Below are positions 54,604-63,739 of a stretch of DNA of 64,000 bases, one piece after another. Positions within the stretch are counted from its first letter, which is position 1. Each line of letters begins with the position of its first letter. Below the pieces are notes generated by a model. That model was not told where the DNA came from and ran no database searches. It saw only the letters and a program-made list of their open reading frames with translations. The DNA comes from Sphingomonas sp. CL5.1. GTDB lineage: Bacteria > Pseudomonadota > Alphaproteobacteria > Sphingomonadales > Sphingomonadaceae. The stretch spans positions 996,001 through 1,060,000 of the forward strand of contig NZ_CP050137.1 of assembly GCF_013344685.1 (NCBI RefSeq). The letters run 5' to 3'. Both the position numbers and the translations under genes were made by a program.

Positions 54604-55308
54604 ATGGCGAATATCGTGCAGTTCGAGAATGTGGGGCTGCGCTACGGCACCGGCCAGGAGACGCTGTCCGACCTCAGCTTCAACCTGGCGAGCGGCGCTT
54701 TCTATTTCCTCACCGGGGCGAGCGGGGCGGGCAAGACCTCGCTGCTCAAGCTGCTCTATCTCGCGCAGCGGCCGAGCCGGGGGATCATCCGACTGTTCGG
54801 CGAGGATGCGGTGACGATGCCGCGCGGGCGGCTGCCCGGATTCCGCCGCCGCATCGGCGTGGTGTTCCAGGATTTCCGCCTGATCCCGCATCTTTCGATC
54901 GCGGACAACATCGCCTTGCCGTTGCGCGTCGCCGGGGTGCCGGAGGCGGATGTCTCCGGGCCGGTGAGCGAGATGCTCGCCTGGGTCGGGCTGGGCGATC
55001 GCGGCGCGGCGCGGCCGGCGACGCTCTCCGGCGGGGAGCAGCAGCGCGTGGCGATCGCGCGCGCGGTGATCGGGCGGCCGGAGATCCTCGTCGCCGACGA
55101 GCCGACCGGCAACGTCGATCCGGAGATGGCGGACCGGCTGCTGCTATTGTTCGATTCGCTCAACCGGCTGGGGACCACGGTGCTGGTGGCGACGCACGAC
55201 CTCCACCTGCTCAGCCGCGTGCCCGACGCGCAGATGATGCGGCTCGACAAGGGGCGGTTGCAGGACCCGACCGGCGCGCTGCTCCACCCGCCGGGCAGGC
55301 AGGGCTAG
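54604..55308 (+). CDS. ftsE: Cell division ATP-binding protein FtsE
   Basis: ABC ATPase of 234 residues partnered by FtsX to regulate periplasmic amidases. Walker A TGASGAGKTSLLK, signature LSGGEQQR, Walker B ILVADEPTGNVD and H-loop THD are visible. The GVVFQDFRLIPHLS region is typical. ATG at 54604. FtsX begins 3 bp after it. Confidence 0.95.
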   Translation: MANIVQFENVGLRYGTGQETLSDLSFNLASGAFYFLTGASGAGKTSLLKLLYLAQRPSRGIIRLFGEDAVTMPRGRLPGFRRRIGVVFQDFRLIPHLSIADNIALPLRVAGVPEADVSGPVSEMLAWVGLGDRGAARPATLSGGEQQRVAIARAVIGRPEILVADEPTGNVDPEMADRLLLLFDSLNRLGTTVLVATHDLHLLSRVPDAQMMRLDKGRLQDPTGALLHPPGRQG

Positions 55309-55311
55309 GCG

Positions 55312-56187
55312 ATGGCGTACAGCACCGCCAGGCTGCTCGACGACGCGCGCGACGGCCGGGCGATGACATGGGTCATCGCGATCATGCTGTTCCTGACGGT
55401 GCTCGCCGCCGCGATGGGGCTGGCGACGCGCAACGCCGCGACGACGCTGGAACGCTCGCTCGCCGGGCGGCTGACGGTGCAGCTCACCAGCGGCGCGCCG
55501 GCCGCGCGCGCGGCGCAGGGGGCGCGGCTCGCCGCGCGGCTGCGCGCCACGCCGGGGGTGACGCGCGTCGCGCCGGTGAGCCGCGCGGCGCTGGCCGAGC
55601 TGCTGCGCCCGTGGCTTGGCGCGGACAGCGCCGATCCCGCGCTGCCGCTGCCGGTGATGATCGATGTCGACCTTGCGGATGGCACGCCGGCGACGCTGGC
55701 GCGGGTGCGCGCGGCGGTGGCGAGGATCGCCCCCGAAGCGCGGATCGACGCCCATGCGAGCTGGATGGCCGCGATCGCCGGGATGCTCTCGCTGGCGACG
55801 TGGATCGGCGCGGGGCTGGTCGCGCTGATGGCATCGGCGACGGCGATGGTCGTGGTGCTCGCCGCGCGCGCCGGGCTGGACGCGCATCGCGCGACGATCG
55901 AGGTGATGCACATGCTCGGCGCGACCGATGTGCAGGTGGCGCGGCTGTTCCAGCGCCGCATCGCGCGCGATGCCCTGGTCGGCGGCGCGATCGGCGGCGC
56001 GGGCGCGCTGGCGCTGGTCGCGGTGATCGGGATGCGCGGCGCCGGGCTTGGCTCGGAGCTGCTCGGCGCGGCCGGGCTGGGCGCGGGGGCGTGGGTGGCG
56101 CTCGCGCTGCTGCCACTTTGCTTCGTCCTGCTGGCGATGGCGGCGGCGCGGGTGGCGGTGACGCGCGCGCTGAGGAATATCCTGTGA
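55312..56187 (+). CDS. ftsX: Cell division protein FtsX
   Basis: Inner-membrane permease-like protein of 291 residues. One TM near the N-terminus (about 18-40), a periplasmic loop (to about 150), then three TMs near the C-terminus. The region HMLGATDVQVARLFQRRI matches FtsX. It overlaps the YdcF gene by 4 bp. Confidence 0.92.
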   Translation: MAYSTARLLDDARDGRAMTWVIAIMLFLTVLAAAMGLATRNAATTLERSLAGRLTVQLTSGAPAARAAQGARLAARLRATPGVTRVAPVSRAALAELLRPWLGADSADPALPLPVMIDVDLADGTPATLARVRAAVARIAPEARIDAHASWMAAIAGMLSLATWIGAGLVALMASATAMVVVLAARAGLDAHRATIEVMHMLGATDVQVARLFQRRIARDALVGGAIGGAGALALVAVIGMRGAGLGSELLGAAGLGAGAWVALALLPLCFVLLAMAAARVAVTRALRNIL

Positions 56188-56717
56188 TCAGCCGGCTGAT
56201 CGGTCTGGTCGCGGTCGCCTGGGGGCTGGGCTTCGCGGCGTTCACGCTGCTGCTCGCCCGCCCGTCGGACGTGGCGCGGACCGATGCGATCGTCGTGCCG
56301 ACCGGCGGCGTCGGGCGGATCGCGCGCGGGCTGACGCTGATCGAGGAGAAGCGCGCGCAGCGGATGCTCGTCACCGGCGTCGCGCCCGGCGTGGGCAAGC
56401 GCGAGCTCGCCGCCGCCTTCGGCCACGCGCCGGCGATCGATTGCTGCGTCGATCTCGGGCGGCAGGCGGTCGATACACGCTCGAACGCGGAGGAGACCGC
56501 CGCCTGGGTGCGCGAGCATCATTATCGCTCGGTACGGCTCGTCACCTCCGACTGGCATATGGCGCGCGCGCGGATGGAGCTGCGCGCGGCGCTCGACAAT
56601 GACGTGACGATCGTCCGCGACGGCGTGACGACCGAACCGAGATTGCGGCAATTGGTGAACGAATACAACAAGCTGATCCTGCGCCGCGTGGTGCTGTGGC
56701 TGGGCGTTGGCAAGTGA
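56184..56717 (+). CDS. YdcF-like (DUF218) membrane protein
   Basis: Protein of 177 residues with an N-terminal signal/TM helix and DUF218 core: AIVVPTGGVGRIARGLTL, MLVTGVAP and RSVRLVTSDWHMARAR. DUF218 proteins are linked to envelope metabolism (SanA/ElyC). GTG start overlaps the ftsX stop. It is followed by plsC. Confidence 0.87.
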   Translation: MISRLIGLVAVAWGLGFAAFTLLLARPSDVARTDAIVVPTGGVGRIARGLTLIEEKRAQRMLVTGVAPGVGKRELAAAFGHAPAIDCCVDLGRQAVDTRSNAEETAAWVREHHYRSVRLVTSDWHMARARMELRAALDNDVTIVRDGVTTEPRLRQLVNEYNKLILRRVVLWLGVGK

Positions 56718-56730
56718 ACGAATGGGGCAA

Positions 56731-57417
56731 ATGACCGACTGGCTGAGGACGATCGCCTTCCGCGCCTTCTTCTACATCGTCTCGGTGCCGATCGTGCTGT
56801 GCGTGCCGGTCGCGGCGCTGTTCGGGCGGCGCGCGGTGATCGGCTATGCGGACGGCTGGGCGCGGGTGCATCGCTGGGCGATGCGCGCGATCCTCGGCAT
56901 CGAGAGCCGGGTGGAGGGGAATGTGCCACGCGGCCAGTTCCTCTACGCCGCCAAGCATCAGGCGATGTACGAGACGCTGGAGCTGCAACTCATCCTCGAC
57001 AGCCCGGCGATGGTGCTGAAGCGCGAGCTGCTGCGCATCCCGATCTGGGGCTGGGCGACGACGCGCTACGGCTCGATCGTGGTGGACCGCGATGCCTCGA
57101 GCAAGGCGTTGCGCCAGTTGATGCGCGACGGCGCGGCGGCGAAGGCGTCGGGCCGGTCGGTGATCGTCTATCCCGAAGGGACGCGCGTGCCGCCGGGAGA
57201 GATGCCGCCGCTGCGCTCCGGCTTCGCGGGGCTGTACAAGGCGCTCGACCTGCCGGTGGTGCCGATCGCCACCGACAGCGGGCGGCTGCTACCGAAGAAG
57301 GGGGCGAAGCATTCCGGCGTGGTGACGTTCCGCATCGGCGAGCCGATCCCGCCCGGCCTGCCGCGCCGCGAGGCGGAACAGCGGGTGTGGGAAGCGATCA
57401 ACGCGCTGGAAGAGTGA
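56731..57417 (+). CDS. plsC: 1-acyl-sn-glycerol-3-phosphate acyltransferase
   Basis: Phosphatidic acid synthesis enzyme of about 228 residues. An N-terminal hydrophobic segment is followed by KHQAMYET (the HX4D motif with Glu in place of Asp, as I recall from alphaproteobacterial PlsC) and IVYPEGTRVPPGE (about 150). The start may be ATG 56731 or 56722; neither has a clear ribosome site. Confidence 0.9.
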   Translation: MTDWLRTIAFRAFFYIVSVPIVLCVPVAALFGRRAVIGYADGWARVHRWAMRAILGIESRVEGNVPRGQFLYAAKHQAMYETLELQLILDSPAMVLKRELLRIPIWGWATTRYGSIVVDRDASSKALRQLMRDGAAAKASGRSVIVYPEGTRVPPGEMPPLRSGFAGLYKALDLPVVPIATDSGRLLPKKGAKHSGVVTFRIGEPIPPGLPRREAEQRVWEAINALEE

Positions 57418-57429
57418 CGGGTCTCGACT

Positions 57430-58338
57430 CTATCCGTGCCGCCGGCCGAAATCGGCGGCCGCGTCGTCCTGCCCCTGATCGACGATCGAGCGGCGGATCG
57501 CGCGGGTCTGGGTGAAATGATCGAACAAGGTGTCGCCGTCGCCCCAGCGGATCGCGCGCTGGAGCTGGGAGAGGTCCTCGCTGAAGCGCTGGAGCATCTC
57601 CAGCACGGCTTCCTTGTTGCTGAGGAACACGTCGCGCCACATCGTCGGATCGGATGCCGCGATCCGGGTGAAATCGCGGAAGCCGCCGGCGGAGAATTTG
57701 ATCACTTCCGATTCGGTCACTTCGGCGAGGTCGTTGGCGGTGCCGACGATCGTATAGGCGATGAGGTGCGGCAGGTGGCTGGTGATCGCCAGCACGCGAT
57801 CGTGGTGGTCCGGCGCCATCGTCTCGACATCGCTGCCGAGCCGGCGCCAGAATTCCGCCACCCGCTCCGCCGCCGCCGCATCGCCGCCCGGCAAGGGCGT
57901 GACGATGCACCAGCGGCCGTGGAACAGCGAGGCGAAGCCCGCCTCCGGCCCGCTCCGCTCGGTGCCGGCGACCGGATGGGCGGGGACGATGATCGCGCCC
58001 GGCAGCGCCTCGGCCAGTGCCTTCGCGACCGATTCCTTGCTCGATCCCACGTCGCTGACGATCGCCTCGGCCGGCAGGTCGGCGGCGATCTCGCGCGCCA
58101 CCGCGCCCATCGCGCCGACAGGGACGCACAGGATCACCAGCTCCGCGTCGGTGACGGCGGCGGCGGCGGTGTCGGTCACGTCGTCGACCAGATCGAGCCG
58201 GCGGACCGTCTCGCGCACCTCCGCGCTCGCGTCATGGCCGGTGAGGCGGACGGTGGGCATCGCCTGACGCACCGCGCGCGCCACCGACGAGCCGATCAGC
58301 CCCAGCCCGATGATCGAAACGCGCGCGAAGGGCAGCAT
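57430..58338 (-). CDS. tyrC: Prephenate/arogenate dehydrogenase
   Basis: NAD(P)-dependent enzyme of tyrosine synthesis, 302 residues. N-terminal Rossmann motif IIGLGLIGSSVARAVR, then HPVAGTERSGPEAG (substrate His) and a C-terminal helical dimer domain with SHLPHLIAYT and GGFRDFTRIA. Its ATG overlaps the hisC stop by 1 bp, so they share a transcript. Specificity for prephenate or arogenate is not readable. Confidence 0.92.
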   Translation of the reverse strand: MLPFARVSIIGLGLIGSSVARAVRQAMPTVRLTGHDASAEVRETVRRLDLVDDVTDTAAAAVTDAELVILCVPVGAMGAVAREIAADLPAEAIVSDVGSSKESVAKALAEALPGAIIVPAHPVAGTERSGPEAGFASLFHGRWCIVTPLPGGDAAAAERVAEFWRRLGSDVETMAPDHHDRVLAITSHLPHLIAYTIVGTANDLAEVTESEVIKFSAGGFRDFTRIAASDPTMWRDVFLSNKEAVLEMLQRFSEDLSQLQRAIRWGDGDTLFDHFTQTRAIRRSIVDQGQDDAAADFGRRHG

Positions 58339-59438
58339 CAGTCCGCGCCCGCCATGCGGCGAAGCGCGGCGACCACGCCTTGCGTCTCATCGGCGGTGCC
58401 GATCGTGATGCGCAGGCCGTGCGGCAGGCCCTGTCCGGGAAGCCAGCGGACGATATAGCCCGCCTCCATCAGCCCCTTGTAGGCCGCCTCGGCGGTAAGC
58501 TCGCCCTCGAACAGCACGAGGATGAAGTTCGCCTGGCTGGGGATCGCGCGCAGCCCGGCATTGCCGAGCTTGCCGATCTCTTCCGCGAACCACGAACGCC
58601 ATCGCGCGTTGTGCGCGCGGGTGCCGGCGACGAATTCCGCGTCGCCGACCGCCGCGACCGCCGCCGCCGTGCCGGCGATGGTGATCGAGAAGGGCAGGCG
58701 GATGCGGTGCATCGCCTCGATGATCGCGGGCGCGCCATAGCCCCAGCCGATCCGCTCGGCGGCGAGGCCGTACATCTTGGAGAAGGTGCGCGTCACCAGC
58801 ACGTTCGAGGCGGTTTCGGCCAGCGCCATGCCGCCGTCGTCGTCCTCGCCGTCGATATATTCGGCATAGGCATGGTCGAGCACGAGCAGGATATCGGGGC
58901 GCAGCCCGGCGTGGAGCCGCTCGATCTCGGCGCGCGGGGCGTAGGTGCCGGTCGGGTTGTTGGGGTTGGCGACGAACACGATGCGGGTGCGTGGGCTGAC
59001 GGCGGCGAGGATCGCGTCGACGTCGGTGGCGTAATCCTTGTCCGGCGCGATCACAGGCGTCGCGCCGACGCGACGGGTGGCGATCGGATAGACCGAGAAG
59101 CCGTAATTGACGTAGATCACCTCGTCGCCCGGCCCGGCGAAGGCCCCGGCGGCGAGGTGCAGCACCTCGTCCGATCCGTTGCCGTAGATGATCCGCGCCG
59201 GATCGAGCCCGTGCTTCGCCGCCAGCGTCTCGCGCAATTCGGTGGCGCCGGCGTCGGGATAGCGTTCGAGGCTGGTCGCGGCGGCGGCGAACGCCGCGCG
59301 CGCGCGCGGGCTGGTGCCGAGCGGATTCTCGTTCGACGAGAGCTTGGCCACCTTGCGGCCGTCGTCGGTGGTGGAGCGGCCCGGAATATACGGGGCGATC
59401 TCCATGATCCACGGCTTGGGAACGGGTGCATTCGTCAT
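58338..59438 (-). CDS. hisC: Histidinol-phosphate aminotransferase
   Basis: PLP aminotransferase of 366 residues (fold type I). [35 protein letters not shown], and the PLP lysine in [19 protein letters not shown] are present. Pairing with tyrC suggests it may also transaminate aromatic 2-oxo acids. ATG 59438 gives [17 protein letters not shown]. Divergent from metX by 82 bp. Confidence 0.95.
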   Translation of the reverse strand: MTNAPVPKPWIMEIAPYIPGRSTTDDGRKVAKLSSNENPLGTSPRARAAFAAAATSLERYPDAGATELRETLAAKHGLDPARIIYGNGSDEVLHLAAGAFAGPGDEVIYVNYGFSVYPIATRRVGATPVIAPDKDYATDVDAILAAVSPRTRIVFVANPNNPTGTYAPRAEIERLHAGLRPDILLVLDHAYAEYIDGEDDDGGMALAETASNVLVTRTFSKMYGLAAERIGWGYGAPAIIEAMHRIRLPFSITIAGTAAAVAAVGDAEFVAGTRAHNARWRSWFAEEIGKLGNAGLRAIPSQANFILVLFEGELTAEAAYKGLMEAGYIVRWLPGQGLPHGLRITIGTADETQGVVAALRRMAGAD

Positions 59439-59520
59439 GGTCGCCGCGCTTACGCGGAGAGCGCCGCGCAGGGAAGGGCCATTGCTGGCGCGTCCGCTCC
59501 CCGCTAACGCGCTTTGCACG

Positions 59521-60636
59521 ATGTCAGACGATCAGCGTTTCGGCCCAGGGCGCCATGTCGTGCTGCCGGGGCCGCTCAGGCTCGACGGCGGCGGCGCGCT
59601 CGCGCCGGTCGAGATCGCTTACGAGACCTACGGCACGCTCGCGCCCGACGCCGGCAACGCGGTGCTGATCTGCCACGCGCTGACGATGGATCAATATGTC
59701 GCCTCGCCGCACCCGCGCACCGGCAAGCCGGGGTGGTGGACGGCGATGGTCGGGCCGGGGCGGCCGATCGACACCGACCGGCTGTTCGTGGTGTGCGCCA
59801 ACGTGCTCGGCTCGTGCATGGGCAGCTCCGGGCCGGCGACGATCGATCCGGCGACGGGCCGCGAATATGCCATGGCCTTCCCGGTCATCACGATCCGCGA
59901 CATGGTGCGGGCGCAGGCGATGCTGCTCGACCATCTCGGCGTCGCGCGGCTCAAGGCGGTGGTCGGCGGGTCGATGGGCGGGATGCAGGCGCTGTCGTGG
60001 GCGGCGACCTTCCCCGATCGCGTCGAGGCGGCGGTGGTGATCGCCTCCGCCGCGCGCCACTCGGCACAGAACATCGCCTTCCACGAGGTCGGGCGGCAGG
60101 CGGTGATGGCCGATCCGCTTTGGAACGGCGGCGATTATTATCGCGGCGAGCCGCCCGCCGCCGGCCTCGCGGTGGCGCGGATGGCGGCGCACATCACCTA
60201 TCTGTCCGAAGCCGGCCTAACCGAGAAGTTCGGGCGGCGATTGCAGGCGCGCGACGCCAAGTCGTTCGGCTTCGACGCGGATTTCCAGGTCGAAAGCTAT
60301 CTCCGGCATCAGGGGCTGAGCTTCGTCGACCGGTTCGACGCCAATTCCTATCTCTATATCACGCGCGCGATGGATTATTTCGATCTGGCGGAGGAGCATG
60401 GCGGGCGGCTGGCCAACGCCTTCCGGGGGAGCGGGGCGCGCTTCTGCCTCGTCAGCTTCGACACCGACTGGCTCTATCCGACGCGCGAATCGCGCGCGAT
60501 CGTCCACGCGCTCAACGCGGCGGGCGCGGCGGTGAGCTTCATGGAGCTGTCCAGCCCCTATGGCCACGACGCCTTCCTGCTCGACGCGCCCGAGCTGTAC
60601 CGCGTGGTGACGGGGTTCATGGGGGGCGGGGCATGA
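59521..60636 (+). CDS. metX: Homoserine O-acetyl/succinyltransferase MetX
   Basis: Alpha/beta-hydrolase acyltransferase of 371 residues, the first committed step of methionine synthesis. [14 protein letters not shown] carries the nucleophilic Ser; the late Asp ([10 protein letters not shown]) and His (GHDAFLL) complete the triad. ATG 59521. It overlaps metW by 4 bp. Confidence 0.94.
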   Translation: MSDDQRFGPGRHVVLPGPLRLDGGGALAPVEIAYETYGTLAPDAGNAVLICHALTMDQYVASPHPRTGKPGWWTAMVGPGRPIDTDRLFVVCANVLGSCMGSSGPATIDPATGREYAMAFPVITIRDMVRAQAMLLDHLGVARLKAVVGGSMGGMQALSWAATFPDRVEAAVVIASAARHSAQNIAFHEVGRQAVMADPLWNGGDYYRGEPPAAGLAVARMAAHITYLSEAGLTEKFGRRLQARDAKSFGFDADFQVESYLRHQGLSFVDRFDANSYLYITRAMDYFDLAEEHGGRLANAFRGSGARFCLVSFDTDWLYPTRESRAIVHALNAAGAAVSFMELSSPYGHDAFLLDAPELYRVVTGFMGGGA

Positions 60637-61241
60637 ATCTGCGGCCCGATCTCGCGATCATCGCCGATCATGTCGCGCCGGGCGCGCGGGTGCTGGACAT
60701 CGGCTGCGGCGACGGGCTGCTGATGGCGGCGCTGCGCGACGCCAAGGGGGTCGATGCGCGCGGGCTGGAGCTGGATGCCGGCAATGTCGCGGCGGCGGTG
60801 GGGCGGGGCCTGTCGGTGATCCAGGGTGACGCCGACACCGATCTCGCGGATTATCCCGCGCGGAGCTTCGACTATGCGATCCTCAGCCAGACGCTGCAGA
60901 CCTGCCGCGCGCCGGACAAGGTGCTGGACGAATTGCTCAGGATCGGGCGGCGCGCCTTCGTCAGCTTTCCCAATTTCGCGCATTGGCGGGTGCGGCTGTC
61001 GCTGCTGTGGGGCGGGCGGATGCCGGTGACGCGGCTGCTGCCGGAACGCTGGTACGACACGCCCAACATCCACCATCTGACGGTGGACGATTTCCGTGCC
61101 TATCTGAAGGAGCACGGCGTCGCGGTGGAAGGGGCATGGTTTCTCAGCCGTGGCAGGAAAACCACATCGGCGGCGGCGAATGTGCTCGCGGAGCACGCCG
61201 TCTTCCTCCTGCGCGGAACCGAAACGCACAACGCAGGTTAG
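60633..61241 (+). CDS. metW: Methionine biosynthesis protein MetW
   Basis: SAM-methyltransferase-fold partner of MetX, 202 residues. [40 protein letters not shown] and [16 protein letters not shown] are hallmarks. The stop codon region also contains an EcfG-type promoter for the next gene. Confidence 0.93.
   Translation: MNLRPDLAIIADHVAPGARVLDIGCGDGLLMAALRDAKGVDARGLELDAGNVAAAVGRGLSVIQGDADTDLADYPARSFDYAILSQTLQTCRAPDKVLDELLRIGRRAFVSFPNFAHWRVRLSLLWGGRMPVTRLLPERWYDTPNIHHLTVDDFRAYLKEHGVAVEGAWFLSRGRKTTSAAANVLAEHAVFLLRGTETHNAG
61215..61239 (+). promoter_or_regulatory. EcfG-type (general stress) promoter candidate
   Basis: GGAAC (61215-61219), a 17-bp spacer, then GTT (61237-61239) fits the alphaproteobacterial general-stress sigma factor pattern GGAAC-N16/17-GTT. 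It lies in the last metW codons and ends 30 bp before the response regulator ATG. Confidence 0.5.
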
Positions 61242-61269
61242 TTTCCGAACAATTAAACGGACGGGGCTG

Positions 61270-61662
61270 ATGGGCAATACGGCATTGATCGTCGAGGACG
61301 AGATTTTCGTCGCGCTCGATCTGGAGCGAATCCTGATCGATGCCGGCTATAATGTCGTCGCGATCGCCGCCGACGAGGCGGAGGCGCTGGCCGCCGCGCC
61401 GGCCTGTCGCGCGGCCTTCGTCGACGTCAACCTGCGCGACGGCGCGACCGGCCCGACGATCGCCGAGCGCATCGCGCGCGATTACGGGGTGAAAGTAGTG
61501 TTCGTCACCGCCAATCCCGCGCAGATCGCGGACGGCGTTCCGGCGCTGGGCTATATCCGCAAGCCGTTCAGCGAGGAAGCGATCCGCGCCGCCGCCGCAT
61601 GGGCGATCGACGGCGTGGCGCCGGCAACGCGCGACGTCGTTCGGCTCAGCGCGTTCGGCTGA
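61270..61662 (+). CDS. Receiver-only response regulator
   Basis: Single CheY-like receiver domain of 130 residues with no output domain. Acid pocket E9-D10, phosphoacceptor D52 (FVDVN), switch Thr about 80 (VFVTAN) and Lys 98 (IRKPF) are all intact. Such receivers often act in the alphaproteobacterial general stress network as phosphate shuttles with HWE kinases. The HWE kinase gene converges on it, overlapping by 17 bp. Confidence 0.9.
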   Translation: MGNTALIVEDEIFVALDLERILIDAGYNVVAIAADEAEALAAAPACRAAFVDVNLRDGATGPTIAERIARDYGVKVVFVTANPAQIADGVPALGYIRKPFSEEAIRAAAAWAIDGVAPATRDVVRLSAFG

Positions 61663-63160
61663 GCGAGGCGCTCGGCAGCGATATCTCCACTACCAGCCCG
61701 TCCGGCCGCCAGTCGCGGTGGACGCTGCCACCGAGCTGGCGCACCGCGCTCAATTCGATCAGCCGGCTGCCGAAGCCGCCCTCGCCGCCGGGCGCGCCGA
61801 CCGGCGGGCCGCCGTGCTCGCGCCATGCGAGCAGCGTCGTCTCCGTGCCCGGCGTTATCTCCACCGTGACATGGCCGGTGTCGTTCGACAGCGCGCCATA
61901 TTTGGTCGCGTTGGTGGCAAGCTCGTGGAACAGCAGCGCGATCGGGGTGGCGGCGCGGTCGTCGATCGTCACCTCGCCGCCGGAGACGGTGACTCGCGCG
62001 CGTCCGGCGAGCTGATAGGGCGCGAACAATTGCCCGAGCAGCCCATGCAGGCTGTCGAGCGGCGGCGCGTCCTGTCGCGCGGGGCCGCGCGGGCGGATGA
62101 AGTCGTGGGCGCGGCCCAGCGCGGTCACCCGCTCGCGCAGGTCGGCGGCGACGGGTGCGAATTCCGGCCACGCGCGCGCCGAAAGCTGGACCAGCCCGGC
62201 GATCACCGCGAAGATGTTCTTGATGCGGTGGGACAATTCCTGGCTGACGATCTCGCGCTCCTCCAGCGCGATCTTGTGCGCATGGATATCGGTGGCGGTG
62301 CCGAACCAGCGCGTGATCCGCCCGTGCGCGTCGCGGATCGGCAGGGCGCGGCCGAGCATCCAGCGATAGCCGCCGTCGCGCATCCGCAGGCGATATTCGA
62401 TCTGATAGGGTTCCCCGGTCGTCACGCTATGCTGCCATTGCTCGCGCGCGCGCGCCCGATCGTCGGGGTGGAACATCGTGCTCCACGCATCGCCGGCGAC
62501 CTCGCCCTGCGCGGTGCCGGTATATTCGTGCCAGCGCGCGTTGGCATAATCGGTGACGCCGTTGGGCCGCGCGGACCAGACGATCTGCGGCATCGTATCG
62601 GCCAGCGTGCGGAAGCGGATCTCGCTGTCGGCGAGCGCGCGGGCGGCGCGCTCCGCCTCGCGCGCGGTGCGGCGCGCTTCCAGCCGTCCCAGCGCGGCCG
62701 AGGCCGCGATCGTCAGTCCCTCGCGCTGGAGCGGGGTGAGCGCGGCGCGCGGCTTGTCGTCGATCACGCAGAGCGCGCCGAGCGCCAGCCCTGCGGCGGT
62801 GGCGAGCGGCGCGCCGGCATAGAAGCGGATATGCGGCGCCCCGATGACGAGCGGATTGTCCGCGAAGCGCGGATCGGCGCGCGCATCCGGCACCTCCATC
62901 ACGCCATGGCCGTGCATCGCATGGGCGCAGAACGACTGGCTGCGCGGCGTTTCGGCGAGATCGGTGCCGACGCGCGCGAGGAAGCGCTGGAACTGCTCCT
63001 CCACCACGCTGACCAGCGCGATCGGCGCTTCGCAGAGCTGGCTGGCGAAGCGCACGAGATCGTCGAGCACCCCTTCGTCCCGCGCGCCGGCCAGATCATA
63101 GAGCGACAGGGCGCGCGCGCGCGCTACTTCGTCCAGCCCGGATTCGGTGTTCGGGGGCAC
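61646..63160 (-). CDS. GAF-PAS HWE-family sensor histidine kinase
   Basis: Soluble kinase of 504 residues: GAF domain (about 20-165, with RSQSFCAHAMHG), PAS domain (about 175-300), then HWE-type dimerisation helix with phosphorylated His in ELSHRIKN (about 310) and an ATPase with N box FHELATNATKYGALS and the WxE signature in LLAWREHGG. No TM segments. It begins 9 bp after ssb on the minus strand. It is the probable partner of the convergent receiver. Confidence 0.92.
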   Translation of the reverse strand: MPPNTESGLDEVARARALSLYDLAGARDEGVLDDLVRFASQLCEAPIALVSVVEEQFQRFLARVGTDLAETPRSQSFCAHAMHGHGVMEVPDARADPRFADNPLVIGAPHIRFYAGAPLATAAGLALGALCVIDDKPRAALTPLQREGLTIAASAALGRLEARRTAREAERAARALADSEIRFRTLADTMPQIVWSARPNGVTDYANARWHEYTGTAQGEVAGDAWSTMFHPDDRARAREQWQHSVTTGEPYQIEYRLRMRDGGYRWMLGRALPIRDAHGRITRWFGTATDIHAHKIALEEREIVSQELSHRIKNIFAVIAGLVQLSARAWPEFAPVAADLRERVTALGRAHDFIRPRGPARQDAPPLDSLHGLLGQLFAPYQLAGRARVTVSGGEVTIDDRAATPIALLFHELATNATKYGALSNDTGHVTVEITPGTETTLLAWREHGGPPVGAPGGEGGFGSRLIELSAVRQLGGSVHRDWRPDGLVVEISLPSASLSRTR

Positions 63161-63169
63161 GGGTCTCCT

Positions 63170-63730
63170 TTAGAAAGGGACGTCGTCGTCGAGATCGTCG
63201 GCGAAGCCGCCGCGGCTCTGGCCGAAACCGCCGCTGCCGCCACCGCTACCGGCGCTGCTCCCGTCGCCACGGCCGCCGAAGCCGCCGCCGGAGGAGGCCC
63301 CGCCGCCGAAGTCATTGCCGCCGCCCCAGTCGTCACGGCCGCCGCCGGCCATCCCGCCACCGCCGGCGCCGCCGCCCGGTGCGCCGTCGAGCATCGTCAG
63401 CACGCTGTTGAAGCCTTGCAGCACGATCTCGGTGGAATAGCGGTCCTGCCCCTGCTGGTCCTGCCATTTGCGGGTCTGGAGCTGGCCCTCGATATAGACC
63501 TTCGATCCCTTGCGCAGAAAGCGTTCCGCGACATTGGCGAGGCCTTCGTTGAAGATCGCCACCGAATGCCATTCGGTGCGCTCCTTGCGCTCGCCGGTGT
63601 TGCGGTCCTTCCACGATTCGGACGTGGCGATGCGCAGGTTCACCACCTTGCCGCCGTTCTGGAAGGTGCGCGATTCGGGATCGCGCCCCAGGTTGCCGAC
63701 GAGAATTACCTTGTTGACGCTGCCTGCCAT
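63170..63730 (-). CDS. ssb: Single-stranded DNA-binding protein
   Basis: OB-fold protein of 186 residues. [19 protein letters not shown] starts the DNA-binding domain (1-110), with [16 protein letters not shown] and EIVLQGF. A Gly-rich linker (115-175) leads to the acidic tip DDDVPF that recruits repair partners. It starts 9 bp after the upstream feoB stop. No SOS box seen. Confidence 0.96.
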   Translation of the reverse strand: MAGSVNKVILVGNLGRDPESRTFQNGGKVVNLRIATSESWKDRNTGERKERTEWHSVAIFNEGLANVAERFLRKGSKVYIEGQLQTRKWQDQQGQDRYSTEIVLQGFNSVLTMLDGAPGGGAGGGGMAGGGRDDWGGGNDFGGGASSGGGFGGRGDGSSAGSGGGSGGFGQSRGGFADDLDDDVPF

Positions 63731-63739
63731 GTAAGCCCC

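Noticed and set aside
59439..59520. SAM riboswitch before metX
   Set aside because: The 82-bp gap lacks the conserved SAM-II pseudoknot sequence and has no clear P1 stem.
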